This document shows positions 8,331 to 17,224 of a DNA stretch of 49,292 bases, one piece after another. The stretch lies in contig CAIVHG010000071.1 in the NCBI GenBank assembly GCA_903905655.1, positions 1 through 49,292 on the forward strand, read 5' to 3'. Below the pieces are notes generated by a model. It worked only from the letters and a program-made list of their open reading frames with translations. It had not been told where the DNA came from and did not search any database. The translations under genes and the position numbers were made by a program. Position 1 is the first letter of the stretch. Each line of letters begins with the position of its first letter. This DNA is from an uncultured beta proteobacterium. Its GTDB lineage: Bacteria > Pseudomonadota > Gammaproteobacteria > Burkholderiales > SG8-41.

Positions 8331-11300
8331 ATGATCAAAAAGATCGTCTCCTTCGTTTTACACCAGCCGCTGTTTGCGATATTGGGCACCGTGCTGTTTA
8401 TCGGCATCGGCGTGATCGCGTTCAAGCAGTTGCCGGTGGAAGCATTTCCCGATGTGACAGACACGCAGGTCACCGTGATTTCGCTCTTTCCGGGGCGCGC
8501 CGCCGAGGAGGTCGAGCGCCAGGTCACATTCCCGCTGGAAGTGGCGCTCGCCGGCCTGCCGAATTCGATACGCATGTTTTCACACACGCAGTTCGGACTG
8601 TCGTTCGTTATCATCACGTTCAACGACGCGGCGAACGCTTATTTTGCCCGCCAGCAGGTGGAGGAGCGCCTGCGCGAAGCGGATCTGCCGGATGGCGTGC
8701 AACCCCAGCTGGCCCCGCTTTCGACTCCGATAGGAGAGATTTATCGCTATCGCGTGAAGTCGCAGCAACTGAACTCGCGCGATCTGCGTACGCTGCAGGA
8801 CTGGACCGTGAGCCGCCAGCTGCGCCTGATACCGGGTGTGGCCGATGTGGTGAGCTTTGGCGGCTTCATCAAGCAATACGAGGTGAATCCAGATCTCGCC
8901 AAGATGAAGTATTACAAGGTCACGTTGCAGCAGCTGTTCAGTGCGCTGCAAAGGGCTAATTCCAATGCCGGCGGCGGCTATATCGAGCAGGGCCATCAGC
9001 AGTTCCTGATACGCGGCATTGGCCTGCTGCGCTCGGCTGGCGAGGTGCTGAATGTCATGGTGGCAGAGCGCAACGGGGTGCCGGTGCTGGTAAGGGACAT
9101 TGCGACGCTGGCCACCGGATCGGTACCCCGGCAGGGCGTGATCGGGCAGGATGACGACACCGATGTCGTCACCGGCATCGTGCTCATGCGCAAAGGAGAA
9201 AATCCGTCCACCGTGCTGGCCTTGGTCAACGAAAAGGTTGAGTTGCTCAACAGCTCCGTATTGCCCAAGGGCGTCGAAGTCGTTCCATACTACGACCGCA
9301 CCTGGCTCATCGGCAAGACGCTGAAGACCGTGTTCACGAACCTGGTCGAGGGCGCGATGCTGGTGACGCTCGTGTTATTGTTGTTTCTGGGCAACTTGCG
9401 CGCGGCTGCGATCGTCGCATCCATCATCCCGCTGTCGCTGCTCGGTACCTTTCTCGGATTGACGTGGATCGGCATCCCCGCGAACCTGCTGTCGCTCGGC
9501 GCCATGGACTTCGGCATCATCGTCGACGGGGCGGTGATCATGGTCGAGAACATCTTTCGCAAGCTCTCCGAGCACCGCGGCGAGATGAATGCAGGCGAGC
9601 GCATGCACAATATCATCGAGGCGGCGGTCGAGGTCGGACGCCCGACGCTGTTCTCCATGCTCATCATCATCGCTGCGCATATACCGATTTTCACGCTGCA
9701 GCGTCATGAAGGCCGCATTTTTGCGCCGATGGCCTATTCGGTCACTTCGGCATTAATTGCTTCTCTGATCTTTTCCCTCACCCTGGTGCCGCTGCTTTGT
9801 TATGCACTGCTGCGCCGCAAGCTGCCGCATCACGACAATGCGCTCGTCGAACGCTGTAAGAAGATTTACCAGCCGGTGCTGGTGTGGGCGCTCAATCACA
9901 AAAAGATCGTGCTTGGCAGCGCGCTTGCCGCACTGGTGGCGACAATTGCAGTGACGCCGCGCCTGGGCACGGAATTTCTGCCGGAGCTGAACGAAGGCTC
10001 GATCTGGCTCAATGTCCAGCTGCAGCCCAGCATATCGGTGACTGAGGCACAGCTCGAGATGAGCCGCATGCAGCAGGTGCTCAAGAAGATACCGGAAGTA
10101 AATACCATCGTCTACAAGGCGGGACGGCCGGAGGACGGCACCGACCCCAAGCTGATCAGCATGGCTGAGATACTGGTCGATCTCAAGCCGGAATCGGATT
10201 GGAAGCGCGCCGTGACCAAGCGCGACATCATGCTCGAGATGCGGCGCGACCTTTCCATGATACCCGGCGTGCAGCCCGCTTTCTCCCAACCGATTCGCGA
10301 CAATATTCTGGAGAGCATATCGCAGATCGACGGTCAGATTGTGGTCAAGGTTTTCGGCGAGGATCTTGAAGTGCTGCGCAGCACGGCGGCCAAGGTGCTG
10401 TCGGAGATCTCTGATGTGCCCGGCGTGGCGCAGGCGATGATAGACCGCCAGGGCGAACTGCCGCAGACGCTGATCGAAATCGATCGCGCGCAGGCAGCGC
10501 GTTACGGGCTCAATGTCGCCGACATCGAGGACACGATTGAAACCGTCCTCGGCGGCAAGGTGGCAACCAGCGTTTGGGAGGGGGAAAAGCGCTTTGCCAT
10601 GGTCGTGCGCCTCAAGGAAGAGGAGCGTGCCCTGGATGATTTGCCGAACATACTGCTGAGCACGCCCAACGGCGTCTATCTGCCGCTGTCGCAACTGGCG
10701 CAGATACGCACTATAGGCGGGAGTATGAATATTAGCCGCGAGGACGGGCGGCGCGTCATGGCGATTGGCGTTTTCATCCGCGACCGGGATATGGGAAGCG
10801 TGGTTGCCGACATGAAGGCGCGGGTAGCCAAGGCGGTGCGTCTGCCCGAGGGCTATAACATGAGCTGGTCGGGCGAGTTCGAGAACCAGGAACGCGCCAT
10901 GAAGCGGCTCGCCATCGTAGTGCCAGTGTCGGTGCTGCTGATCTTCATCCTTCTGTTCGACGCGTTCCATTCGTTCAGGAGCGCGCTGCTCATCATACTC
11001 AACATCCCGTTTGCCATGATCGGCGGCATATTCGCGCTGCTCCTGACCGGCATTCCGCTGTCGGTTTCGGCGGCCATTGGATTCATCGCGCTGTTCGGTC
11101 AGGCGGTGCTCAATGGCGTGGTGATGGTGACGTATTTCAACCAATTGAAAGCTGCGGGCTCGGCGCCCGCCGAAGCCGTGATCGCCGGCTCGCTGGTGAG
11201 GCTGCGGACCGTGCTCATGACTACCCTGCTGGCGATGATGGGGCTGATGCCGATGGCACTATCCCATGACATAGGCTCGGAGACGCAGCGGCCGCTGGCG

Positions 11301-11423
11301 GTCGTCGTGATCGGCGGACTCATATCGGCCACGCTGCTGACGCTGTTGGTCCTGCCCACCCTGTACGTGCTGTTCGAGCGCCGCTACCAACACGGGCCGC
11401 ATCATGGGCGTACGCACCGGTGA
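8331..11423 (+). CDS. czcA: Heavy-metal efflux RND pump, CzcA-like
   Basis: A 1030-residue inner-membrane RND transporter with twelve expected TM segments and two large periplasmic loops. The TM4 signature near residue 393 is DFGIIVDGAVIMVEN, matching the DFG-X3-DGA-X3-EN pattern of HME-RND pumps for divalent cations (Co/Zn/Cd class). It differs from the Cu/Ag class. The N-terminus (FVLHQPLFAILGTVL, then LPVEAFPDVTDTQV) and GELPQTLIEIDRAQAARYGL are typical of the family. It uses the proton gradient to drive export. It is last in the operon; no czcD or metal chaperone follows. Family is certain; exact metal is inferred. Confidence 0.95.
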   Translation: MIKKIVSFVLHQPLFAILGTVLFIGIGVIAFKQLPVEAFPDVTDTQVTVISLFPGRAAEEVERQVTFPLEVALAGLPNSIRMFSHTQFGLSFVIITFNDAANAYFARQQVEERLREADLPDGVQPQLAPLSTPIGEIYRYRVKSQQLNSRDLRTLQDWTVSRQLRLIPGVADVVSFGGFIKQYEVNPDLAKMKYYKVTLQQLFSALQRANSNAGGGYIEQGHQQFLIRGIGLLRSAGEVLNVMVAERNGVPVLVRDIATLATGSVPRQGVIGQDDDTDVVTGIVLMRKGENPSTVLALVNEKVELLNSSVLPKGVEVVPYYDRTWLIGKTLKTVFTNLVEGAMLVTLVLLLFLGNLRAAAIVASIIPLSLLGTFLGLTWIGIPANLLSLGAMDFGIIVDGAVIMVENIFRKLSEHRGEMNAGERMHNIIEAAVEVGRPTLFSMLIIIAAHIPIFTLQRHEGRIFAPMAYSVTSALIASLIFSLTLVPLLCYALLRRKLPHHDNALVERCKKIYQPVLVWALNHKKIVLGSALAALVATIAVTPRLGTEFLPELNEGSIWLNVQLQPSISVTEAQLEMSRMQQVLKKIPEVNTIVYKAGRPEDGTDPKLISMAEILVDLKPESDWKRAVTKRDIMLEMRRDLSMIPGVQPAFSQPIRDNILESISQIDGQIVVKVFGEDLEVLRSTAAKVLSEISDVPGVAQAMIDRQGELPQTLIEIDRAQAARYGLNVADIEDTIETVLGGKVATSVWEGEKRFAMVVRLKEEERALDDLPNILLSTPNGVYLPLSQLAQIRTIGGSMNISREDGRRVMAIGVFIRDRDMGSVVADMKARVAKAVRLPEGYNMSWSGEFENQERAMKRLAIVVPVSVLLIFILLFDAFHSFRSALLIILNIPFAMIGGIFALLLTGIPLSVSAAIGFIALFGQAVLNGVVMVTYFNQLKAAGSAPAEAVIAGSLVRLRTVLMTTLLAMMGLMPMALSHDIGSETQRPLAVVVIGGLISATLLTLLVLPTLYVLFERRYQHGPHHGRTHR

Positions 11424-11453
11424 GGCCCTGCAGCCCGAAAATGTTAAAAATTA

Positions 11454-11474
11454 GCTTAAGTACTTTCCTTAAGC
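11454..11474 (+). terminator. Hairpin after czcA, possible operon terminator
   Basis: GCTTAAG and CTTAAGC form a perfect 7-bp stem around a 7-base loop, 31 bp after the pump stop codon. Only a short TTTT occurs some bases later, so an intrinsic terminator is possible but weak. It precedes pbpG on the same strand. Confidence 0.35.
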
Positions 11475-11521
11475 CCCGAATTTTGTTATCTTATAACCCG
11501 TCACGGCAGGCGAACGGGGTA

Positions 11522-12478
11522 ATGCTGATGCTAAGAATGCTGTACTCTCTGCTATGCGGGTTAAGCGTGGTCGCCCTGCTTGCGTCTCCTCTATCGCAGG
11601 CCGCACCGGCGAAGCACAAGCGGGTACAGGTCCAATATACCTCCGGAAGAATGGCGAAAAAGCCTGTTCCGGCGCGAAAATTCCGACCAGTCAAGCGTGA
11701 GAGCATCGACTTTTCGGGGACCCCCGATCTGAAATCGGCAGCCGCGCTGGTCGTCGATTTTACGGATGGACACACGATATACCGCAAGAATCCGCAAACC
11801 GTCACTCCCATCGCATCGATCACCAAGCTGATGACGGCGATGGTGACGCTCGATGCCGATCCGCAGCTCGATGAAGCGATCCGCATCGATACCACCGATC
11901 TCGATATGCTAAAGCACACCAGTTCCAGGCTGTCGGTTGGCACGACCCTGCCGCGGCGCGAGATGCTGCGGCTTGCCCTCATGTCCTCTGAAAACCGGGC
12001 GGCGTCAGCGCTTGCGCGCGCCTATCCGGGCGGACGTGAAGCGTTTATCTCCGCCATGAACCACAAGGCGGACTCGCTCGAAATGTCGAGCACCCAATTC
12101 TTCGATTCCACTGGGCTTACCAGCAAGAACGTGTCGACTGCGGAAGACCTGGTCAAGATGGTGAAAGCCGCCTACCAGTATCCGTTGATCCGGCAATTTA
12201 CGACCACGTCTGCGCACGAGGTCGAGACGGCGACCGGACGCAGTTTGCAATTCCGAAATTCGAACGGCTTGGTGCGCAGCTCATCCTGGGAAATCGGCCT
12301 GTCCAAGACGGGTTATATCAGTGAGGCTGGCCGCTGTCTGGTGATGCAGGCGAAGATCGGAGCACACGAGGTGGTGATCGTGCTGCTCGATTCCCTGGGC
12401 CGATATACGCGGACAGCAGACGCCAACCGCATCAAGAAATGGCTGGAGAGCGGAGCTTGGCGTAAACCCTACGCCTGA
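11522..12478 (+). CDS. pbpG: D-alanyl-D-alanine endopeptidase, penicillin-binding protein 7 type
   Basis: A 318-residue S11-family serine peptidase exported by a signal peptide (LLCGLSVVALLASPLSQA). All three catalytic motifs are present in this numbering: Ser99-x-x-Lys102 (SITK), Ser156-Glu-Asn158 (SEN) and Lys262-Thr-Gly (KTG). The protein cleaves D-Ala-meso-DAP cross-links in peptidoglycan; its short length, without the C-terminal membrane anchor of PBP5/6, suits PBP7. A basic linker rich in Lys/Arg/Pro separates the signal from the catalytic domain. The start could be 11522, 11528 or 11537; an upstream ATG overlapping czcA would add an unlikely leader. It is probably transcribed on its own, as an AT-rich stretch (TTATAA near 11490) precedes it. 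Confidence 0.9.
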   Translation: MLMLRMLYSLLCGLSVVALLASPLSQAAPAKHKRVQVQYTSGRMAKKPVPARKFRPVKRESIDFSGTPDLKSAAALVVDFTDGHTIYRKNPQTVTPIASITKLMTAMVTLDADPQLDEAIRIDTTDLDMLKHTSSRLSVGTTLPRREMLRLALMSSENRAASALARAYPGGREAFISAMNHKADSLEMSSTQFFDSTGLTSKNVSTAEDLVKMVKAAYQYPLIRQFTTTSAHEVETATGRSLQFRNSNGLVRSSSWEIGLSKTGYISEAGRCLVMQAKIGAHEVVIVLLDSLGRYTRTADANRIKKWLESGAWRKPYA

Positions 12479-12562
12479 CGCTCCGCAACGCTAGCCTAGC
12501 CCGCGGACGCACGACGGCGCGGCGGCGGATTTCCTGCCGATTCGCGGCTTGCGACGCTACGC

Positions 12563-13546
12563 ATGTCTCCCAAACTAGCCTACCAGATGCGCGACCTGCT
12601 GCCGCCGTCCGGCGCCATGCTGGACGAGGTGCTGCGCGGCCTCGCCATGAGGCGCAAGCAGATTTCCCCGAAGTATTTCTACGATGCGCGCGGGTGCGAG
12701 CTGTTCGATCTGATCTGCAAGCTGCCGGAGTATTATCCGACTCGTACCGAGCTGGGCATCATGGGAGTCCACGCGGGGGCGATGGCCGACGCCTTGGGTT
12801 CCGATTGCGCGGTGATCGAACTGGGGTGCGGCAACAGCGCAAAGACCCGTTATCTGCTCGAGGCGCTGTGTCCGTCAGTATTCGTCGCGATCGATATCGC
12901 GCGCGAGCAGTTGGAAGCTTCGTGCACCACGCTGGCGCGCGAATTTCCAGATACCAGGATCATCGCATTGCGCGCCGATTTTGCGCATCCTGTGGCGCTG
13001 CCGCTGCCCATGCTTGGGGCGGTGCGGCGCCGCATCCTTTGTTGGCCAGGATCGACCATCGGCAATTTCACCCCTGCGCAGGCGCGTTTGTTGTTGAGAC
13101 GCTGGAGGCACGCGCTGGGCGCGCACGGCGGCCTATTGATCGGAGTTGATCTCAAGAAGGACCAGGCTAGGCTCAATGCGGCTTACAACGACGCTCAGGG
13201 GGTCACTGCTGCCTTCAATTTGAACGTGCTCACGCGCCTGAACAAGGAGCTCGCGGCCAATTTCGATGTGGCGGCGTTTCAGCACCGCGCCGTCTATAGC
13301 GCCGCGCGCAGCCGGGTCGAGATGCACTTGGTGTCCACGTGCGCGCAACAGGTCACGGTGGGCGGCTCCAGCTTCGCGTTTCGCGCTGGTGAGGCTATAC
13401 ATACCGAGAATTCGTACAAGTATACGATCGAGGATTTCGCGGCCTTGGGGCGAACCGCAGGTTACCTGCACCGCCAATGCTGGACCGATGACGAGCGGTT
13501 GTTTGCCGTGCATTACCTGACCGCAGGTGGCTCAACTACAGTGTAA
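12563..13546 (+). CDS. egtD: L-histidine N-alpha-methyltransferase (ergothioneine biosynthesis)
   Basis: A 327-residue SAM-dependent methyltransferase of the EgtD family. The signature YFYDARGCELFDLIC and the following YYPTRTE are characteristic, as are the SAM-binding ELGCGNSAKTR and CWPGSTIGNFTP segments. EgtD converts histidine to hercynine by three methylations, the first step of ergothioneine synthesis. The usual partner egtB (sulfoxide synthase) is not next to it; pbpG lies upstream and bTHX downstream. EgtB may be encoded elsewhere, or hercynine may be the end product. The ATG at 12563 has a weak ribosome site; the next in-frame ATG is seven codons later. Confidence 0.9.
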   Translation: MSPKLAYQMRDLLPPSGAMLDEVLRGLAMRRKQISPKYFYDARGCELFDLICKLPEYYPTRTELGIMGVHAGAMADALGSDCAVIELGCGNSAKTRYLLEALCPSVFVAIDIAREQLEASCTTLAREFPDTRIIALRADFAHPVALPLPMLGAVRRRILCWPGSTIGNFTPAQARLLLRRWRHALGAHGGLLIGVDLKKDQARLNAAYNDAQGVTAAFNLNVLTRLNKELAANFDVAAFQHRAVYSAARSRVEMHLVSTCAQQVTVGGSSFAFRAGEAIHTENSYKYTIEDFAALGRTAGYLHRQCWTDDERLFAVHYLTAGGSTTV

Positions 13547-13593
13547 GTGCCGTGCCAGCCGGCACAGGAATCGCCTGCAAGGGTAAATGTTTG

Positions 13594-13599
13594 TATAAT
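13594..13599 (+). promoter_or_regulatory. TATAAT -10 element before the bTHX gene
   Basis: A perfect TATAAT, preceded directly by TTTG, lies about 60 bp upstream of the bTHX start and just after egtD. The -35 region is poor. It suggests the ribosomal protein gene has its own promoter. Confidence 0.45.
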
Positions 13600-13658
13600 T
13601 GCGCGCCGTCGCACCTGCGAGGCGCTACGGACTATCAACCAACGGAGAGTGATTTATC

Positions 13659-13781
13659 ATGGGAAAAGGCGACAAGAGAACCCAACGTGGCAAGATCTTC
13701 AAGGGCTCTTACGGAAAGACGCGGCCGCATCACCCTAAAAAGGAGCCGGTGGTGGCCAAACGCGCTGGCAAGAAGAGCTAA
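13659..13781 (+). CDS. 30S ribosomal protein bTHX
   Basis: A 40-residue, strongly basic protein beginning MGKGDKRTQRGKIFKGSYGK and ending AKRAGKKS. The MGKGDK-T-RGKI-GSYGK pattern is the hallmark of bTHX, a small protein that binds in the 16S rRNA head region of the 30S subunit. The C-terminal basic tail is longer than that of the shortest homologues. GGAGAG lies ten bases before the ATG. It has its own TATAAT upstream and a hairpin downstream, between convergent genes. It is easily missed because of its length. Confidence 0.9.
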   Translation: MGKGDKRTQRGKIFKGSYGKTRPHHPKKEPVVAKRAGKKS

Positions 13782-13808
13782 AGAACTAAGGCTGCTGCAG
13801 TACGGCGG

Positions 13809-13827
13809 CGTCCGCTAAGCGCGGACG
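13809..13827. terminator. Hairpin between convergent genes (bTHX and spermidine-synthase-like)
   Basis: CGTCCGC and GCGGACG form a perfect 7-bp stem around TAAGC. It sits in the 69-bp gap between two genes that end towards each other, so it could end transcripts from both sides. It lacks a clear T-run. Confidence 0.4.
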
Positions 13828-13850
13828 GGGCCGGTCCAAAGCCTGCGTAG

Positions 13851-15872
13851 CTAGCGCAGAATATCAAACAGATTGTTGTAATCGTCCGTCCAGAGCTTGA
13901 GCCCTGGGATTTCGGTGATGGGATGCGTTGCCTTCGCGATGGCGCTGCTTTCGAGGGCCGCGCGATCGCGTGCAACGAGCACCCAATCGGTCCGCGAGTA
14001 GTCTGTGTCTTCCGCATCGTCGGTGACCAACGCCGTATAGAGCTGATAGCTGTCCGCGATTTGCTTTACCACCGGGGCCAGGTTCAGGAAACGGTTGGTC
14101 ACGTGAAAAGCGATCACGCCGGTGGAGCTCATATGGCGCAGGTAGACCGCCATCGCCTCACGCGTCATCAGATGCACGGGAATCGAGTCGCTCGAGAAGG
14201 CGTCGATCGCGAGCACGTCAAACTGATGCGGCGCTTCGCGCTCCAGGCTCAGGCGCGCGTCGCCGAGGCTGATTTCAATTTCGGCCTTGCTGTCCTTGAG
14301 ATAGCTGAATTCTGAGCGCGCAAGTGCGATCACCTGTGGATTGATCTCATAGAAGTGATAGCTGTCGCCGGGTTTGCCCCATGCGGCGAGCGTGCCTGTC
14401 CCTAATCCGATGACGCCGACGCGCTGGTCCTGCGGATGCACGTATTTCAGCGCGAGTCCTGCTCCCGAATCCGGCCCGTAGTAGGTGGTGGGCTCGGTGC
14501 GGCGTTTGGGCGCCAGGTATTGCTCCCCGTGCAATATCACGCCATGGATCAGCCGGCGCACCGCATCTGGCGTATCGGCGGTACCGGTGTCTTTGGTGCG
14601 CAGCATGCCGTAGAAATTGCGCACCATCACCCGCGTATCCTCCTTGAGATCCTTGATCTGCTCGTTCCAGTAATAGCCGCTTACACCCGCCAATACGAGC
14701 GCCCAGATCCACACCAGCAACGGCAGCCTGCGCAGAGTGATGGCGGCGACGATCGCCGTCAACACAAAGCCCAGGCCGATCTCGTAGTAAGCGTTAAAGA
14801 CGTGGGGCGCTATGACCCCCACGAACAGGCCACCCAGTGCGCCGCCCAGTGAAATCATCAGATAGTAAGACGTGAGCTGGCGCGGCGGCGGTCGTAGTTT
14901 CGCGAGTTCGCCATGAAAGAACATGCAGCAGGCGAAGAGTCCGCTTAGATACAGCGGTACCGCGAGGTGGATGTTGAGCGTGAGATCGCTGTCTTGGAGG
15001 CCCCACGCGCATAGGCCCACGGCGGCGGCGGTAAGCGGCAGGAACAGCGCGCGCCGGTACCAGCGGTCGCTGTCAAAACACAGGATAAACGATAGCAGAT
15101 AAAGCGTAAGCGGGGCGAGCCACAGAAACGGAATCGACGCGATGTTCTGAGTGATGTGATTGGTAATCGCGAGCAACAGCCATGAGCCCAGCGCCGGCAG
15201 CACGAGCCACAACACCATGTCGAGACGGCCCGGCGGCAGCGCCGGCGTGCTCGCAACGTCCTCGGCGGAAGCTGCCAGGCCCAGCGCGGCCGTCCTGCGC
15301 AGGCTATAGAGCGCTGTCGCTGCGCACAGCAGCGCGAATACCGCATAAGCGATCGACCAGTAATTTGCTTGCGCCGCCGTGCTGATCCGGGGTTCCATGG
15401 CAAAAGGATAGGAAACCAACGCCAGCAACGAGCCGACATTCGACAAGGCATAGAGCCGGTAGACGGTGCCGCGCGGGAAGGCGCGTGCAAACCAGGCCTG
15501 CACCAGCGGCCCGGTCGTGGCGAGCAGAAAATATGGCAGCCCGATCGTCGCAACCAAAAGCCCGAGGATGCGTATGCCCGGATCTTCGCTGCCGGCCGGT
15601 TTCCAGTTCGCGGCAGCGACGATCGGCAGCGCGGCGAGACTCAACAGCAGCAGACAGACATGTACGATCACCTGAGTGCGCGGCGCAAGTCGGCGCGTAG
15701 TCAGGTCTGAGTAGGCGTAACCGGCAAGCAATGCGACCTGGAAAAATACGAGGCAGGTGGTCCATACCGCTGCCGAGCCGCCAAACCATGGCAATACCTG
15801 CTTCGCGATGATGGGTTGAACCAGAAACAGCAGAAAAGCGCTGGTGAATATGGTGCAAGCGTAGAGCAGCAT
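13851..15872 (-). CDS. Fused MFS-type membrane domain / spermidine synthase-like protein
   Basis: A 673-residue fusion. The N-terminal ~420 residues are a polytopic membrane domain starting MLLYACTIFTSAFLLFLVQP. The C-terminal ~240 residues are a SpeE-like Rossmann domain with GVIGLGTGTLAAWG, a YEINPQVIALA acidic strand end and DVLAIDAFSSDSIPVHL. The family occurs widely in proteobacteria; whether it makes a polyamine or transports one is not established. The start at 15872 matches the family N-terminus and has GGGCGCGAG before it; the frame stays open 66 codons further upstream, but that part is not family-like. It converges on bTHX. Confidence 0.85.
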   Translation of the reverse strand: MLLYACTIFTSAFLLFLVQPIIAKQVLPWFGGSAAVWTTCLVFFQVALLAGYAYSDLTTRRLAPRTQVIVHVCLLLLSLAALPIVAAANWKPAGSEDPGIRILGLLVATIGLPYFLLATTGPLVQAWFARAFPRGTVYRLYALSNVGSLLALVSYPFAMEPRISTAAQANYWSIAYAVFALLCAATALYSLRRTAALGLAASAEDVASTPALPPGRLDMVLWLVLPALGSWLLLAITNHITQNIASIPFLWLAPLTLYLLSFILCFDSDRWYRRALFLPLTAAAVGLCAWGLQDSDLTLNIHLAVPLYLSGLFACCMFFHGELAKLRPPPRQLTSYYLMISLGGALGGLFVGVIAPHVFNAYYEIGLGFVLTAIVAAITLRRLPLLVWIWALVLAGVSGYYWNEQIKDLKEDTRVMVRNFYGMLRTKDTGTADTPDAVRRLIHGVILHGEQYLAPKRRTEPTTYYGPDSGAGLALKYVHPQDQRVGVIGLGTGTLAAWGKPGDSYHFYEINPQVIALARSEFSYLKDSKAEIEISLGDARLSLEREAPHQFDVLAIDAFSSDSIPVHLMTREAMAVYLRHMSSTGVIAFHVTNRFLNLAPVVKQIADSYQLYTALVTDDAEDTDYSRTDWVLVARDRAALESSAIAKATHPITEIPGLKLWTDDYNNLFDILR

Positions 15873-16155
15873 CTCGCGCCCTTGGTGTTTGTTATTAGGA
15901 AGCGCGATTATACCGGCGAGGCGCCAGCGCAGTGCATCGACCTGCTGGTGCTGAAACAGTACAGAGCTTGCCGCCTGAGCGGCGTGAGGTGGGATGTGCC
16001 CTGCGCAATGCGCTGCCGCTGGCGTGACTGGCGACGTGGTCTGGAAACTTATTTGTCGATGGTTTATCAACGGTTTAGCGCGGGCGGATCGCAGGCGCTG
16101 TCGAATGCCGGGAAACGTGTATCAACCGAAACGCGCTTCAGCCGTTAATGAAGAC

Positions 16156-16389
16156 ATGAACATCGTCTATAACAGCGACAATTACTATGTGGTCGAGTAC
16201 CCGCAGCATCGCGGCTACGAGGTCGTGGACAAGCAGGCCGGACGCGGTACCTTTTTTCAGGGTGACGTTGCCGATAAGTTTCGCGAATCCATGATCGGAG
16301 CGCTCGGGGAAGATCCGTCGCCGGAGCACTTGGATGAGTTTCTGTTCGATTTTGGCGGTCTCATCAACTTCTCCACGACCATTCAGTAA
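16156..16389 (+). CDS. DUF3567 family protein
   Basis: A 77-residue acidic cytoplasmic protein starting MNIVYNSDNYYVVEYPQH, with GYEVVDKQAGRGTFFQGDVA and FRESM. It matches the DUF3567 pattern I know from betaproteobacteria; no function is established. No signal peptide or membrane segment is visible. The ATG at 16156 begins the conserved region; the frame is open further upstream, but those residues look like non-coding translation. It is divergent from the spermidine-synthase-like fusion and converges on the IclR regulator. Confidence 0.82.
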   Translation: MNIVYNSDNYYVVEYPQHRGYEVVDKQAGRGTFFQGDVADKFRESMIGALGEDPSPEHLDEFLFDFGGLINFSTTIQ

Positions 16390-16429
16390 CGCTGCGCCCG
16401 TGCAGACACGCAGGGCTGTTGCTCCCGGT

Positions 16430-17206
16430 TCAGCGCGCGGCATCCATTGGGTTGCCGATTGCACGCGATATCCGTTCGGCAGCCTGTTTTACCGCAGATG
16501 CCCACATCTGGTTGTAGCGCTCGAGTGGCGCCGAGACGCATAGAGCGGCAATCATGGCTCCGGACTCATCGTTGATTCCTGCGGCCACGGCAGCCGCGGC
16601 TGTTCCCAACTCTGCGCCATCGTAGGCATAGCCTAGTTCGCGCACTGCCGCGATTTCCCTCAGTAGTCCAGACGCATCCATGCTGGCTTCTTCGGCAGTA
16701 CTGGGCAGGCCGATGTGTTTTGCGTACTCCGCGCAGTAATCTGCGCTCTCAGAGGCGAGGAACAGCTTGCCGGCCGCCGTAAGGTGCAGCGGCGCGGTGG
16801 CGCCGATGGACTGCAGATTGCAATCGATCTGGTTGCCAGAATGCGCGTGCTCAACGTAAACTAAACGCTCGTCGAGGCGTATCGACAGCCTCACAGTTTC
16901 GCCCAGTTGCTGATGGAGTTGCTGCATATACGGCAATGCCACATTGCGGATGCCGATGCGCGTATGCACGAGACCGCCGAGTTCGAAAAGCCGTATGCCC
17001 AGGCGATAACTTCCATGGGCTATGCGGTCGACATATCGGTTGCGGGTCATGGCGTTTAGGATGCGATGCGCGGTCGACGGATGCAGGCTGGTTTCTGCCG
17101 CAAGCTGCTTGAGGTTCATCGGCGCGTCATTGCGCGCCAGCGCATCGAGCAGGGACATCATCCGTTCGATCACCTGGACGGGCGATGCGACTGTTTTCTG
17201 CTTCAT
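16430..17206 (-). CDS. IclR-family transcriptional regulator
   Basis: A 258-residue regulator with an N-terminal winged helix (LKQLAAETSLHPSTAHRILNAMTRNRYV) and a C-terminal IclR effector domain (GETVRLSIRLDERLVYVEH, then LHLTAAGKLFLAS and ELGYAYDGAELGTAAAAVAAGI). Such proteins bind small metabolites and repress or activate a neighbouring catabolic operon. It is divergent from the antiporter-like and dehydrogenase genes, with only about 18 bp between possible start codons, so its promoter must overlap the other gene. The start at 17206 (MKQKTVAS) is chosen; 17218 is an alternative. Effector unknown; a 2-hydroxyacid would suit the linked dehydrogenase. Confidence 0.88.
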   Translation of the reverse strand: MKQKTVASPVQVIERMMSLLDALARNDAPMNLKQLAAETSLHPSTAHRILNAMTRNRYVDRIAHGSYRLGIRLFELGGLVHTRIGIRNVALPYMQQLHQQLGETVRLSIRLDERLVYVEHAHSGNQIDCNLQSIGATAPLHLTAAGKLFLASESADYCAEYAKHIGLPSTAEEASMDASGLLREIAAVRELGYAYDGAELGTAAAAVAAGINDESGAMIAALCVSAPLERYNQMWASAVKQAAERISRAIGNPMDAAR

Positions 17207-17224
17207 GAGAATGGACAACCCTGA

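Noticed and set aside
9753-11144. 463-codon open frame antisense to czcA
   Set aside because: His/Arg-rich shadow of a high-GC gene; no ribosome site or family similarity.
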